Part shown: one piece after another, positions 20,233-29,279 of the stretch | Layout of the letters: each line of letters starts with the position of its first letter | Position numbering within the stretch: the first letter of the stretch is position 1 | Made by a program: the position numbers and the translations under genes | Notes under the pieces: model-generated | Seen by the model: the letters and a program-made list of their open reading frames with translations, nothing else | Databases searched by the model: none | What the model was told of the DNA's origin: nothing | Source of the DNA: Peribacillus asahii | GTDB lineage: Bacteria; Bacillota; Bacilli; Bacillales; DSM-1321 | Assembly: GCF_004006295.1 (NCBI RefSeq) | Contig: NZ_CP026095.1 | Location: 1,784,001-1,848,000, forward strand | DNA: 64,000 bases | Direction: 5' to 3'

Positions 20233-21598
20233 AAATGACTTTAGAATTAGTATCTGATTCATTTATATCTGAATCTTCGGTTTTTTCTGTATAATCATAC
20301 GCGTGTTTCACAGGGATGAAGAAGAAAGCGATAGAAGCGATGACACCAGGTATAGCAAAGGCAAGGAAATTAATTTGAATCGGTAAATTCATCGTAAGTA
20401 AGATTCCGCCAATAGTTGGTCCGAGAATGGCCCCTATTCTTCCTACACCGGAAGCAACCCCTAAGGCAGTTGAACGTAAAAATGGTGGATAATATTGAGA
20501 AACATAGGCATTGGCGATATTTTGTGCGCCTACTGTACAAGCTCCAGTAATAGCGACAAGAAGACAAATCACCCATAGGTCGCTTTTAAAGCTCATCAGA
20601 AATAAGCAAATCGCACCGATTGTGTACATTGGAACAAGCATTTTTTTAGAACCATATCGATCAGCAAGTTTAGCAATTATAAGTGTCCCAACAATTGTTC
20701 CGGCGTGCATAATGATTAAGAACGAAAGACTTGAATTTAAGCCATAGCCTGCTTGCATCATTAATTTTGGGAGCCAGGTGCTTAATCCATAAACGACTAA
20801 TAAGCACATGAAGTACGCAATCCAAAACATACTTGTACTAAGAGCACGGTTATTTTTAAATAGTTGAATAACAGGAATACCTGCTTCTTGTTTTATATCT
20901 ATTTTTTCAAAATGATCCTCTTCCGTATAATTACCGGCAGGGTTGATTTTATTCATAATCTGGCGTAATTCTTCTGTACGTCCCTTTGCAGCTAAGAAAA
21001 CGGTTGCATCAGGAAGATGTTTCCAAATGAAAGGCAAAAGTAAAAGAGGTGCAGCAGTAATCATATAGACGATTTCCCATCCGTAGCTTGGGATGAGATA
21101 GATTGAAAGTGCAGGAGCTAGCATTCCCCCAACGGAATAGCCGCAAAGTATAATCGATACAGTTAAACTACGCATCGATTTAGGGGAGTAGTCTGTCATT
21201 AAAGCAATTACGTTTGGCATAATTCCACCAAGCCCGAGTCCTGCAATAAATCGATAGGTAGAAAAAGCAGTAGGTGAATCAGCTAGACCACATAGTCCAG
21301 TGAATAGACTAAATAGGACAAAACAAATAAGGATAACATTCTTTCTACCAACTCGGTCAGCGAGGGGACCGAAGAAAAAAGCCCCAATCATAACACCGAT
21401 TAATCCATAACTTCCCATGGCACCAGCTTCAACATTCGATAATCCCCAATCTTCAATCAGAACTGGCAGTACGGCTCCATAAACGGCAAGATCATAACCA
21501 TCTAAAATGATAATGAATGTCCCCCAAAAGAGTATCATAGTGTGAAAGCGGTTAAATTTACTATTTTCAATGATACGGTTCGTGTTTAAACTAGACAA
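20231..21598 (-). CDS. MFS aromatic acid:H+ symporter (AAHS family)
   Basis: A 455-residue twelve-helix major facilitator. Helix 1 carries LDGYDLAVYG, where the Asp is the AAHS signature, and the helix 2-3 loop has GPLADRVGRKNV. RFIAGLGLGGIMPN is also typical of PcaK/BenK/GenK transporters. It probably imports 3-hydroxybenzoate or gentisate for the catabolic genes at 23-27 kb. A cre-like site lies in its leader. The gene is read away from the IclR gene in the same direction. Confidence 0.88.
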   Translation of the reverse strand: MSSLNTNRIIENSKFNRFHTMILFWGTFIIILDGYDLAVYGAVLPVLIEDWGLSNVEAGAMGSYGLIGVMIGAFFFGPLADRVGRKNVILICFVLFSLFTGLCGLADSPTAFSTYRFIAGLGLGGIMPNVIALMTDYSPKSMRSLTVSIILCGYSVGGMLAPALSIYLIPSYGWEIVYMITAAPLLLLPFIWKHLPDATVFLAAKGRTEELRQIMNKINPAGNYTEEDHFEKIDIKQEAGIPVIQLFKNNRALSTSMFWIAYFMCLLVVYGLSTWLPKLMMQAGYGLNSSLSFLIIMHAGTIVGTLIIAKLADRYGSKKMLVPMYTIGAICLFLMSFKSDLWVICLLVAITGACTVGAQNIANAYVSQYYPPFLRSTALGVASGVGRIGAILGPTIGGILLTMNLPIQINFLAFAIPGVIASIAFFFIPVKHAYDYTEKTEDSDINESDTNSKVI

Positions 21599-21628
21599 AT
21601 ATTTTCCCCCTTTTGTGTTGTAGCATCA

Positions 21629-21642
21629 ATAAAGCGCTTTCA
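21629..21642 (-). promoter_or_regulatory. cre-like CcpA site before the transporter
   Basis: TGAAAGCGCTTTAT on the minus strand matches the catabolite-responsive element TGAAAGCGCTTTCA in 12 of 14 positions, about 31 bases before the transporter start. Carbon catabolite repression of aromatic uptake is the likely meaning. Confidence 0.7.
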
Positions 21643-21842
21643 AAGTTGTGAAAATAGGTTTCTAGAAGAAAATTATTTCACTTATAGAAAACTATGTTGC
21701 TTTATAGTGATTATATAGGCGGTTTTTTAATTTTTCAACTCGAAATTCACAAAATTGTAAAAAAGTAAAAGATTGTGAAATAGGAAACTTGTAAAAAGTG
21801 TATTATAACAATGTTGCTATTAAAAGTATCATGAAAATTCAC

Positions 21843-21881
21843 AAAAAAAAGAAGCATGCCATTTTTTAAATGGATGCTTCT
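21843..21881 (-). terminator. Terminator of the IclR gene
   Basis: AGAAGCAT/ATGCTTCT plus CCATTT/AAATGG form a stem with one bulged base. On the minus strand it is followed by a T run of eight. It ends the transcript only 9 bases past the restored IclR stop codon, which supports the longer reading of that gene. Confidence 0.85.
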
Positions 21882-21889
21882 AAATTACA

Positions 21890-22647
21890 TCATTTATATC
21901 CAAATATACCAGATGCTTCCTTTGAAATATTGAGTAAATATTGACCGTATTCATCTTCAGATGTTTGAGGGACAATCTGTGAAAATCCAACAAGTGTCAA
22001 ACAACCTAGTAAATCATTATTATAGTTAAATAATGGAACAGATGCTGAAGATATATAAGGAACGAGTGGCTCTTTAGCAAAAGAAATTTGCCTTTTTTAA
22101 TAACTTCTGTTTCTTCCTCGAATAATTGTTTGTCTTCTACAGACCAGTTTTGCATTTCAGTATTTTTCCATTCCTCAATGAGTAAAGGTTCATGAAAAGC
22201 AGAAAAAACTTTTCCTGACGACGATAAGATAGGGAGGTGCGTCCCAATTTGTGCACCGATGTTCAAGCCGTTATTAGCGTTCCAAATGTTGGCGATTACA
22301 GGACCGCTATGTGTCCATACAGCTAATAGAGCCGTTAAAGAAGTAAATCTACTTATTTCTTGTAGGAAAGGAGTCACTTTGGTAACGAGATCTTGTTGAC
22401 CGATAGCAGCCATTCCATAGGAAATAATTTTAGAACCCAGTGTATAGGTACCGTGTTGTTTGTCTCTATATAGTAACTCTAAGTGTGTAAGAGTATTCAA
22501 ATATTTATATAGATTACTTTTTGTGATGTTGGATTTTTCCTGAATTTCAGTAAATTTCATAGGGTGTTCTTGGGAAGCAATGATATCAACTATTCCCAAA
22601 CCTATTTGAAGCGAACCAATCATAGCTGGATTTTTTTCTTTCTCCAT
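21890..22647 (-). pseudogene. IclR-family regulator with one-base frameshift
   Basis: The frame from ATG 22647 gives an IclR protein: winged helix at about 10-75 (EIQEKSNITKSNLYKYLNTL) and effector domain start. It breaks near 22095 in a run of six A (minus strand) and ends early at 213 residues with a nonsense tail. Adding one A restores SFAKEPLVPYISSASVPLF, then LGCLTLVGFSQ, and a stop at 21890-21892, giving 252 residues, the usual IclR length. It is divergent from the gentisate operon, its presumed target. The shift may be a real mutation or a homopolymer sequencing error. Confidence 0.85.
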
Positions 22648-22705
22648 TTTAATTTCTCCTATTATTTTTTATTAGTATAACAGAAACACTTCTTTATTTA
22701 CAAAG

Positions 22706-22718
22706 TGTTCTTAGAACA
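22706..22718. promoter_or_regulatory. Palindromic operator candidate (TGTTCTTAGAACA)
   Basis: A perfect 13-base palindrome 59 bases upstream of the IclR start, in the divergent control region. A related CTTCTAAGAAG lies at 22998-23008. IclR proteins bind such short palindromes, but this assignment is inferred. Confidence 0.5.
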
Positions 22719-22801
22719 AACTGTGAAGCTTTGTACAAAGATTTCATATATAGAATCCAAAAAAATATTTTGAAGTAGGTAAATTTTCAGAAAAAATATT
22801 A

Positions 22802-22830
22802 TTGACATTTGCTACAGAATAGATTAAATT
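22802..22830 (+). promoter_or_regulatory. Sigma-A promoter of the gentisate operon
   Basis: TTGACA at 22802-22807, a 17-base spacer, then TAAATT at 22825-22830. The predicted leader is about 240 bases long and holds the repeated hairpin at 22946 and the palindrome at 22998. Confidence 0.7.
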
Positions 22831-22945
22831 TTATTTATAAATAGTGAACGAAGTTAACTCAAAGTGAAAAAGATATCCACTTTCTTTTATAACTTGTATT
22901 ACGGGTTAGCTTATTCACATCAATAAAAAGAAGTACAAAGATCCT

Positions 22946-22980
22946 GTTGATAAGCAGTTTTGAAGATATAGGTGCTTATA
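22946..22980 (+). repeat. Leader hairpin repeat, copy 2
   Basis: GTTGATAAGCAGTTTTGAAG differs in one base from 10693-10712. Here ATAAGCA pairs with TGCTTAT (22950-22956 with 22973-22979). A looser third copy is at 25671. All three lie 85-135 bases before start codons. Confidence 0.55.
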
Positions 22981-23078
22981 TTATTCAAGCGAAATATCTT
23001 CTAAGAAGTGATTGAAATGAATCCGCTTACAGGAATGAAAAACTCAAAATAAAATTGTATAGACAAAGGAGAATATGT

Positions 23079-24020
23079 ATGAAACTTATAACATTTAACC
23101 GTGAAGGTATTACAACAATTGGAGCTATCGTGAGTGAGGAAGTTGTTGATTTACATCTTGCTTATAAAAAATCTTTAGAAGCAGAGGGGAAAATACGTGC
23201 ACAAGAAATTGCAAATGCATTCATTCCATCTGAGATGACAGGATTTTTACAAGGTGGAAAAGAAAGCATGGAGCTTGCGAAAGGAGCAATCGACTTTGCT
23301 TTAACGAATAGAGTAGTGGATGGTTCAAAACTAGTTCATGCTCTAAGTGAAGTAAAAGTGGAAGCTCCTGTTCCAAAACCAGGAAAAATCTTTGCTGTAG
23401 GTCATAACTATCGTGAACATATTCTTGAAATGGGACGTGAAATTCCAAAATATCCTGTTGTATTCGCTAAATTTGCGAACACACTTGTTGGGCCACAAGA
23501 TGATATTCCATTTCATCCAATTTCAGAACAATTAGACTATGAAGCGGAATTTGCGTTTGTCATCGGTAAACGTGCAAAAAATGTTTCAGAAGAAGAAGCG
23601 CTTGATTATGTAGCAGGTTATGCAGTAGCAAACGATGTAACATATCGCGATTTCCAACGTCGTACTCTTCAATGGCTGCAAGGTAAAACAGTAGATGGCA
23701 GCTTACCAATGGGACCTTGGATGGTTACTTCAGATGAGCTACGAGATCCACAAACACTAGAAATGGTTTTAACTGTAAACGGTGAAGAGCGTCAACGTAC
23801 CAATACTGCGAACCAAGTATTCTCTGTTAAACATCTAGTATCATTCTTATCTACAATTGCTACATTAGAGCCTGGTGATATCGTTATTACAGGAACTCCT
23901 GGTGGTGTTATTCAAGCAATGGAACCGCAAGTATGGTTGAAAGATGGAGATGTCGTTCGTGTCGAAATCGAAAAAGTGGGTGTATTAGAAAATACAGTAC
24001 GTGCTGTAAAAGGAGAGTAA
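23079..24020 (+). CDS. Fumarylacetoacetate hydrolase family protein, probable fumarylpyruvate hydrolase
   Basis: The 313-residue protein has a full FAH domain from about residue 105: GHNYREHILEMG, the metal-binding Glu pair in YEAEFAFVIG, and NDVTYRD, plus GDIVITGTPGGV near the end. In the gentisate route this enzyme splits fumarylpyruvate (or maleylpyruvate directly) into fumarate (or maleate) and pyruvate. ATG 23079 follows AAAGGAGAA; an upstream in-frame start at 23055 is ignored. The next gene begins 4 bases after the stop. Substrate is assigned from the adjacent gentisate dioxygenase. Confidence 0.85.
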   Translation: MKLITFNREGITTIGAIVSEEVVDLHLAYKKSLEAEGKIRAQEIANAFIPSEMTGFLQGGKESMELAKGAIDFALTNRVVDGSKLVHALSEVKVEAPVPKPGKIFAVGHNYREHILEMGREIPKYPVVFAKFANTLVGPQDDIPFHPISEQLDYEAEFAFVIGKRAKNVSEEEALDYVAGYAVANDVTYRDFQRRTLQWLQGKTVDGSLPMGPWMVTSDELRDPQTLEMVLTVNGEERQRTNTANQVFSVKHLVSFLSTIATLEPGDIVITGTPGGVIQAMEPQVWLKDGDVVRVEIEKVGVLENTVRAVKGE

Positions 24021-24024
24021 TAGA

Positions 24025-24513
24025 ATGACAGTGACACAAAATGCAGTTACATCTGTTAATGAATCGATTGATCGTATTATCGAAACGGTGAAAGGGTTAT
24101 CGGAAGAAACGATTCGTTGGTATCCAACAGAGGAAGAATGGTCTATTATGCAAATTGTCGCTCATATCGTCGAAGCATTACCGTATTGGGTAGAAGAGAT
24201 TGAACAGCTTGTTCAATCTCCTGGTCAAGAATGGGGAAGAAATCATTTACATGAAGGGCGACTGCAAGCGGTAAGTTCTACAACGGTGGATGCGATAAGT
24301 GTTGCGGAGCTGTTACAAGCGCTAGAAGAGGTTAAACAAAAAGTAGAATCAGGTATTGGGAACTTGACAGCGGAGCAGCTTGCTGCTGAGGCACCAAGCA
24401 GAAATCCTAATTTTGGTACGAAACCACTTTCATTTATTATTGATCATTTAATTGATCAGCACGTGAACAAACATGAAGGTCAAATTCAACGCAATTTATC
24501 AAAATTAAATTAA
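24025..24513 (+). CDS. DinB-fold protein, probable thiol-dependent maleylpyruvate isomerase
   Basis: The 162-residue four-helix DinB/YfiT-type protein has His47 (VAHIVEALPYW) and a C-terminal cluster His141, His146 and His150 (DHLIDQHVNKHEG), the usual metal-site pattern. In Corynebacterium the maleylpyruvate isomerase is a mycothiol-dependent member of this fold. Bacilli make bacillithiol, and many DinB proteins are thought to be bacillithiol-S-transferases. Its position between the hydrolase and the dioxygenase fills the one missing step of the gentisate pathway. The thiol cofactor is inference. Confidence 0.75.
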   Translation: MTVTQNAVTSVNESIDRIIETVKGLSEETIRWYPTEEEWSIMQIVAHIVEALPYWVEEIEQLVQSPGQEWGRNHLHEGRLQAVSSTTVDAISVAELLQALEEVKQKVESGIGNLTAEQLAAEAPSRNPNFGTKPLSFIIDHLIDQHVNKHEGQIQRNLSKLN

Positions 24514-24536
24514 TAATCTAGTAGGAGGTTCGGAAC

Positions 24537-25649
24537 ATGGCAGAAGTAACTGAGTTTATGAAGAGTAAAATTGTACAAGATTTTACGGCTGATATTCGTC
24601 AATATAATCTTGGACCATTATGGGAAGCAATTCCAGCGTTAATGCATAAATCTCCAGAGCCTCATGCACAAGCTTATCTTTGGAAAGGCAGCCTGCTTGA
24701 GAAAAAATTACTAGAAGCCGCTCAAATTTTCACACCGGATCGCGGGGGAGAACGACGGGCAATTTATTTGCAAAATCCAGGTCTTGATTATCGTCAACCT
24801 TGGGGATGGGCTTCTACGACACAAACGCTGTATGCAGCCGTTCAATTGTTACAACCAGGAGAAGTAGCTCCTTCTCATCGTCACTCTCAAAATGCCCTTC
24901 GCTTTATTACGAAAGGGGAAGGCGCATACAGTATCGTCCAAGGGGAAAGAATTTTCATGGAAGAAGGAGACTTCCTCATTACGCCAAAAAATTTATGGCA
25001 TGGTCATGGTCATGAAGGCACAAAACCGATGATTTGGACAGATATTTTAGACATTCCAACGATTTATGCATTGGGTGGTACATTCTTTGAGAATTACCCA
25101 GAAAGAATTGAACAGCCGAAAGTACCGGATAACTTTGGTTCACAACGTTATGCAGCAGGTATGCTACGTCCTGTTTCTGATCGTAATCCTTCCATAGCTC
25201 CACTAGGTTCGTATAAATGGGAGCATACGTATAAGGCGATTGAATCATTAAGTCAGTTTGAGCCGGATCCATTTGAAGGATATGCGGTAGAATTTATTAA
25301 CCCTTCTACAGGTAAAACAGCGAACCCAACGATTGCTGCTTGGATTCAGAAATTTCCGAAAGGTTTCCGCACAAAAGCGCAGCGTCATACGAGTGCTTCG
25401 ATTCATCAAGTGTATAAAGGTTCGGGCTACAGTATTATTAACGGCGTTCGCTTCGATTGGGAAGAAGGAGATTTCTTCTGCGTTCCAAACTGGGCTTGGG
25501 TAGAACATGTTGCAGCAGAAGATACGTATTTCTTCACAACAAATGATCTTCCAATTATGGAAAAATTCGATATTGAAAAACAAGAAGTGTATGAGCGAAA
25601 CAATGGTCAGCAAGAAGTGACTTCTGAGTTTAAACCAATATTACCGTAA
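24537..25649 (+). CDS. Gentisate 1,2-dioxygenase
   Basis: The 370-residue bicupin opens the gentisate ring to maleylpyruvate using Fe(II). The first cupin (about 95-170) carries the metal site HRHSQNALRF and the later His in WHGHGHEG. The second cupin (about 270-350) has AQRHTSASIHQVYKGSGYS. Length is normal. Start ATG behind GTAGGAGG, 23 bases after the DinB gene. It is the defining enzyme of this cluster. Confidence 0.92.
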   Translation: MAEVTEFMKSKIVQDFTADIRQYNLGPLWEAIPALMHKSPEPHAQAYLWKGSLLEKKLLEAAQIFTPDRGGERRAIYLQNPGLDYRQPWGWASTTQTLYAAVQLLQPGEVAPSHRHSQNALRFITKGEGAYSIVQGERIFMEEGDFLITPKNLWHGHGHEGTKPMIWTDILDIPTIYALGGTFFENYPERIEQPKVPDNFGSQRYAAGMLRPVSDRNPSIAPLGSYKWEHTYKAIESLSQFEPDPFEGYAVEFINPSTGKTANPTIAAWIQKFPKGFRTKAQRHTSASIHQVYKGSGYSIINGVRFDWEEGDFFCVPNWAWVEHVAAEDTYFFTTNDLPIMEKFDIEKQEVYERNNGQQEVTSEFKPILP

Positions 25650-25670
25650 AAGTAAAAAAAGATTATCGCA

Positions 25671-25721
25671 GTAATAAGCAGCTTAAGAGATAGGTACATT
25701 ATATGCTTCTTAGGCTGCCCT
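25671..25721 (+). repeat. Leader hairpin, loose third copy
   Basis: GTAATAAGCAGCTTAAGAG resembles copies at 10693 and 22946. GCAGCTTAAGA pairs with TCTTAGGCTGC over 11 positions (one G-U). There is no T run after it, so it is not an ordinary terminator. It lies in the 130-base gap before the monooxygenase gene. Confidence 0.45.
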
Positions 25722-25779
25722 TAGTTAATCACTTATTACTTCTTTAAAACTAAATTAAGAGAAACTAGGAGGAATTTCT

Positions 25780-26970
25780 ATGACAAACACAGAGAACAGA
25801 GTCTTAATCGCTGGTGGCGGAATTGGTGGATTAGCAACAGCTCTTGCTGCAGCACAAGCTGGTCACGCTTCATCCGTTTTTGAACAAGCACCACAATTCG
25901 GGGAAGTTGGTGCAGGAATTCAAATGGCTCCAAATGCAATGGCTGTTTTAACTCGCCTTGGAGTAGCAGATCGTATTGCTGAATTTGCCGTATTTCCAAA
26001 ACGACTTGTGTTAAAAGATGCTTTTACGGGAGAAGAACTAACGGCTTTAGACCTAGGAGATGAGTTTAAAGAGAGATATGGATTCCCATATATGGTATTG
26101 CACCGTTCTGATTTACACAGATCGCTGTTAGAAGCATGTGAAAGCAATCCTTTAATCTCTCTTCATACGAATACGACAATTACTGCTGCAGAAGAAAATG
26201 AAGATGGCGTATTCCTTATAAACCAACATAATGAGAAAATCAAAGGTAAGGCAGTTATTGGGGCAGATGGAATTAAATCAAATGTACGTAAATTATTCGC
26301 TCAAGATGATATGGTAAACTCTGCATATGTTGCTTATCGTGGTACGATTCCAATTGAAGAAATTTCTGAAGATGCTGAAATGGACGATGTAATTATGTGG
26401 ATTGGTCCAAATCTTCATGTAGTTCAATACCCAGTACGCCGTGGAGAATTATATAATCAAGTTGTTGTATTCAAAAGCCCAACGTATACATCTGAATCTG
26501 TTGAATGGGGAACTCCAGAAGAAATGGCACAAGTATTTGAAGGCTGTCATTCAAAAGTTGAGAAAGCTCTTTCATTTATTAATAAACAAATCCGTTGGCC
26601 AATGTATGATCGCCTGCCAATTGATAACTGGACAAAAGGGAATATAACACTTATGGGAGACGCTGCTCACCCAATGTTACAATACTTAGCTCAAGGTGGC
26701 GTTCAAGCATTAGAAGATGCTGCAAAATTAGCTGATGTATTAGCAACTCATGGTGATAATTTTGAAGCCGCTTTCAAAGAGTTCCAAGAAGAACGTATTC
26801 CTCGTACTGCACGTGTTCAAACAACGGCACGTCAATGGGGAGAAATCATTCATGCTGTAGATCCAATTACAATTGCACTTCGTAACGATATTTTTACAAA
26901 ACGTCCAGCAAATGATTTTAGCTATACGGATTGGTTATATGGTCATAAAAGAAGTCTAGTAACACAATAA
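25780..26970 (+). CDS. FAD-dependent monooxygenase, probable 3-hydroxybenzoate 6-hydroxylase
   Basis: A 396-residue class A flavoprotein hydroxylase. VLIAGGGIGGLATALAAAQ is the FAD fold at residues 8-26, GADGIKSNVRKLF the DG motif near 165, and LMGDAAHPML the GD motif near 290. With gentisate dioxygenase just upstream, 6-hydroxylation of 3-hydroxybenzoate to gentisate is the best fit; salicylate or another benzoate cannot be excluded. AGGAGG precedes the ATG. It has its own leader hairpin, and ends at a strong terminator. Confidence 0.87.
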   Translation: MTNTENRVLIAGGGIGGLATALAAAQAGHASSVFEQAPQFGEVGAGIQMAPNAMAVLTRLGVADRIAEFAVFPKRLVLKDAFTGEELTALDLGDEFKERYGFPYMVLHRSDLHRSLLEACESNPLISLHTNTTITAAEENEDGVFLINQHNEKIKGKAVIGADGIKSNVRKLFAQDDMVNSAYVAYRGTIPIEEISEDAEMDDVIMWIGPNLHVVQYPVRRGELYNQVVVFKSPTYTSESVEWGTPEEMAQVFEGCHSKVEKALSFINKQIRWPMYDRLPIDNWTKGNITLMGDAAHPMLQYLAQGGVQALEDAAKLADVLATHGDNFEAAFKEFQEERIPRTARVQTTARQWGEIIHAVDPITIALRNDIFTKRPANDFSYTDWLYGHKRSLVTQ

Positions 26971-26978
26971 TAGATTCG

Positions 26979-27015
26979 TGGAAAAAGCCCTTACAATACA
27001 TGAGGGCTTTTTCCA
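26979..27015 (+). terminator. Terminator of the gentisate operon
   Basis: TGGAAAAAGCCCT pairs with AGGGCTTTTTCCA around a 9-base loop. Confidence 0.9.
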
Positions 27016-27216
27016 TCGTTTCATGGAGAAAGAACAAGTAGGAGCCCCCAATCGTTCCACCAACTAGATGGGATGCTGTTGGAAAATTAATTTGGGTGTA
27101 TATATATGGCGTATAAAACATGAACTTATTTTCGGAGAAAGTGATTTCTTGGCTGGACCAATTAAGTTAAGGTATAAAACACACCATTTGTTCCTACAAC
27201 TGCATAAGAAACTTGT

Positions 27217-27771
27217 TCAATGCTGATATTTTTCTTTTAATATCTTTCCGTCTATGATTAATTCGACCGGTCGTTTCATATTTAGCTGATCTATGTATTG
27301 TTTGGTTGCAGGCTTGTATTGTTCTTTTAGTTGAATAGAAAGTTTACCGCTTACCTCAAGATAGGCCGTTTCAATTTCTTCTATTTGGAATACTCCGTTT
27401 TCTCTTAATTGTTGGTGTAAATCGTACAGGCAGTACTTTGCTTTTTTCATATTGACCTCATTTATTTTTCCCTTTTCGATAATAGCAGTGGGTTGTCCGG
27501 ATAAGTATTTGTACAAGAATTTATTTTGATAAGATAAATAAGAAGAAAGATAGAAAACAAACGTTAAGATAAAAAAGGAAGTAAGTATTGGCCAAAATTT
27601 AAGATTGGTATCAAATCCCATATTGGCGATGAATGAACCGATTGTAATAGCGACAGCAAAGCTATGGTAATTTAATTGTGAATTCATTCTTTTTCCGAAT
27701 AAGTAAGTAACAAAAAGCAATATTATATAGGAAATAACTGTTCTCAGCATGGGGTGTAATAATTCTTCCAT
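27217..27771 (-). CDS. DUF421/YetF-type membrane protein, C-terminus probably frameshifted
   Basis: The 184-residue frame has three membrane helices at about 8-85 (KRMNSQLNYHSFAVAITIGSFIANMGFD) and a cytosolic YetF domain with GQPTAIIEKGKI and PVELIIDGKIL. It stops after KEKYQH. Dropping one T from the run at about 27231-27235 continues the minus-strand frame as ENISIEQVSYAVVGTNG and stops at 27162-27164, a more natural YetF ending. Function in the family is poorly known, with links to spore or envelope physiology. The start ATG 27771 follows a purine-rich GGAGGAAAG. Confidence 0.75.
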   Translation of the reverse strand: MEELLHPMLRTVISYIILLFVTYLFGKRMNSQLNYHSFAVAITIGSFIANMGFDTNLKFWPILTSFFILTFVFYLSSYLSYQNKFLYKYLSGQPTAIIEKGKINEVNMKKAKYCLYDLHQQLRENGVFQIEEIETAYLEVSGKLSIQLKEQYKPATKQYIDQLNMKRPVELIIDGKILKEKYQH

Positions 27772-27965
27772 TTGATCTTTCCTCCTCTTTTTTCTAGAAA
27801 TTAGTTTTGGTTGTCGAAATCACTTTCATTCGCCCTTTTAAATGTATTTATTTTTCTATTTTTATCTGAATAAAAATGTAGAGAGATACCTATACTGTTT
27901 AGATGTTTAACAGCTTCCGCTGAAATTATGGTAAGATAGGAAAAAATCATATAAGGCAGTGAAGA

Positions 27966-28931
27966 ATGTTGGAACAACAAAAAGGAAAGTTACTTGTTAT
28001 TATTGGCCCAACGGCTGTGGGCAAGACGAAGTTAAGTATTGAATTAGCAAAACGATTTAATGGTGAGATTATAAGTGGTGATTCCATGCAAGTATATAAA
28101 GGAATGGATATTGGCACAGCGAAAATAAAGGAGGAAGAAAAAGAAGGTATTCCACATTATTTGCTCGATATTAAAGAGCCGAATGAGCCGTTTAGTGCAG
28201 CTGAATTTCAACAAAGAGCAAATGTAATGATTGACGATATTCAAAGTCGAGGAAAGCTTCCAATTATAGTGGGGGGAACGGGATTATACATACAGTCTGT
28301 AATTTATGATTATCAATTCTCTGAAGCTCCATCCGACCCGCTATATCGAGCGGAGTTAGAACAACGCGTGAAAGAGGCGGGAATAGAGGCTGTTTTTGCG
28401 GAACTACAGAGGATTGATCCCGAAAGTGCGGAGCGTATCCATCCGAATAATGTGAGGCGTGTGATTCGTGCGCTTGAAATTTATCATTGCACAGGACATA
28501 CAATGAGTGAGCAGTTAAATGAACAGCCGACTGAAATGAAATATGATACATGTATTATCGGGTTAACGATGGAGCGCGATTTATTATATGCGCGTATTAA
28601 CAATCGAGTGGATATGATGGTGGAAGAGGGGCTTGTTTCGGAAGTGCAAGGTTTTTTTGAACAAGGCTTAAAACATTGTCAATCAATTCAAGCGATTGGT
28701 TATAAGGAACTGTATGATTATCTGGAAGGGCGAATGAGTGAAAAAGAGGCAATTGAGGCTTTAAAACAAAACTCTCGCCGTTATGCCAAACGTCAACTTA
28801 CGTGGTTTCGCAATAAAATGGATGTTTCTTGGTTTGATATGACTGATATTGCCGAATTTTCAAAAAAAATCAACGAAATATCGGAATTTATTGCAGGAAA
28901 GCTCATGATAAAGGCGAATAAGTACAAGTAG
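27966..28931 (+). CDS. miaA: tRNA dimethylallyltransferase
   Basis: A 321-residue enzyme that adds an isopentenyl group to A37 of tRNAs reading UNN codons. The P-loop [15 protein letters not shown] is at residues 13-27, with [16 protein letters not shown] after it and the C-terminal [13 protein letters not shown]. The order miaA-hfq is conserved in Bacillus and beyond. Start ATG 27966 has a weak ribosome site (AGGCAGTG). Confidence 0.95.
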   Translation: MLEQQKGKLLVIIGPTAVGKTKLSIELAKRFNGEIISGDSMQVYKGMDIGTAKIKEEEKEGIPHYLLDIKEPNEPFSAAEFQQRANVMIDDIQSRGKLPIIVGGTGLYIQSVIYDYQFSEAPSDPLYRAELEQRVKEAGIEAVFAELQRIDPESAERIHPNNVRRVIRALEIYHCTGHTMSEQLNEQPTEMKYDTCIIGLTMERDLLYARINNRVDMMVEEGLVSEVQGFFEQGLKHCQSIQAIGYKELYDYLEGRMSEKEAIEALKQNSRRYAKRQLTWFRNKMDVSWFDMTDIAEFSKKINEISEFIAGKLMIKANKYK

Positions 28932-28954
28932 AGAGAAAAGAGGAGGACGAAGTG

Positions 28955-29188
28955 ATGAAACAATCGGTAAATATTCAAGACCAATTTTTAAACCAACTGA
29001 GAAAAGACAATACTTATGTGACAGTATTTTTATTAAACGGTTTTCAAATTCGTGGGCAAATTAAAGGCTTTGACAATTTTACCGTGCTATTTGAATCTGA
29101 AGGGAAGCAACAATTAGTATTTAAACATGCGATTTCTACTTTTGCTCCACAACGAAATGTTCAAATTGAATATGAAGTGAAAGAATAA
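28955..29188 (+). CDS. hfq: RNA chaperone Hfq
   Basis: The 77-residue Sm-like protein has Sm1 ([21 protein letters not shown]) and Sm2 ([10 protein letters not shown], the Bacillus form of the YKHAISTI motif). It forms a hexamer that binds small RNAs. ATG 28955 follows GAGGAGG; a GTG one codon earlier is less likely. It lies 24 bases after miaA and ends at a terminator. Confidence 0.96.
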   Translation: MKQSVNIQDQFLNQLRKDNTYVTVFLLNGFQIRGQIKGFDNFTVLFESEGKQQLVFKHAISTFAPQRNVQIEYEVKE

Positions 29189-29202
29189 ATAGATGAGAGA
29201 AA

Positions 29203-29231
29203 AACAGGCGCTTATGGAGCCTGTTTTTTTT
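29203..29231 (+). terminator. Terminator of miaA-hfq
   Basis: AACAGGC and GCCTGTT pair around a 9-base loop, followed by TTTTTT. Confidence 0.9.
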
Positions 29232-29279
29232 ATTGTATAAGCTCTGTTTTATGATGTTGTTGATTTTGGGCACTGGGCT

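Noticed and set aside
26918..27121. 67-codon minus-strand frame downstream of the monooxygenase
   Set aside because: It runs through the operon terminator and into the monooxygenase on the other strand, so most of it cannot be a gene.
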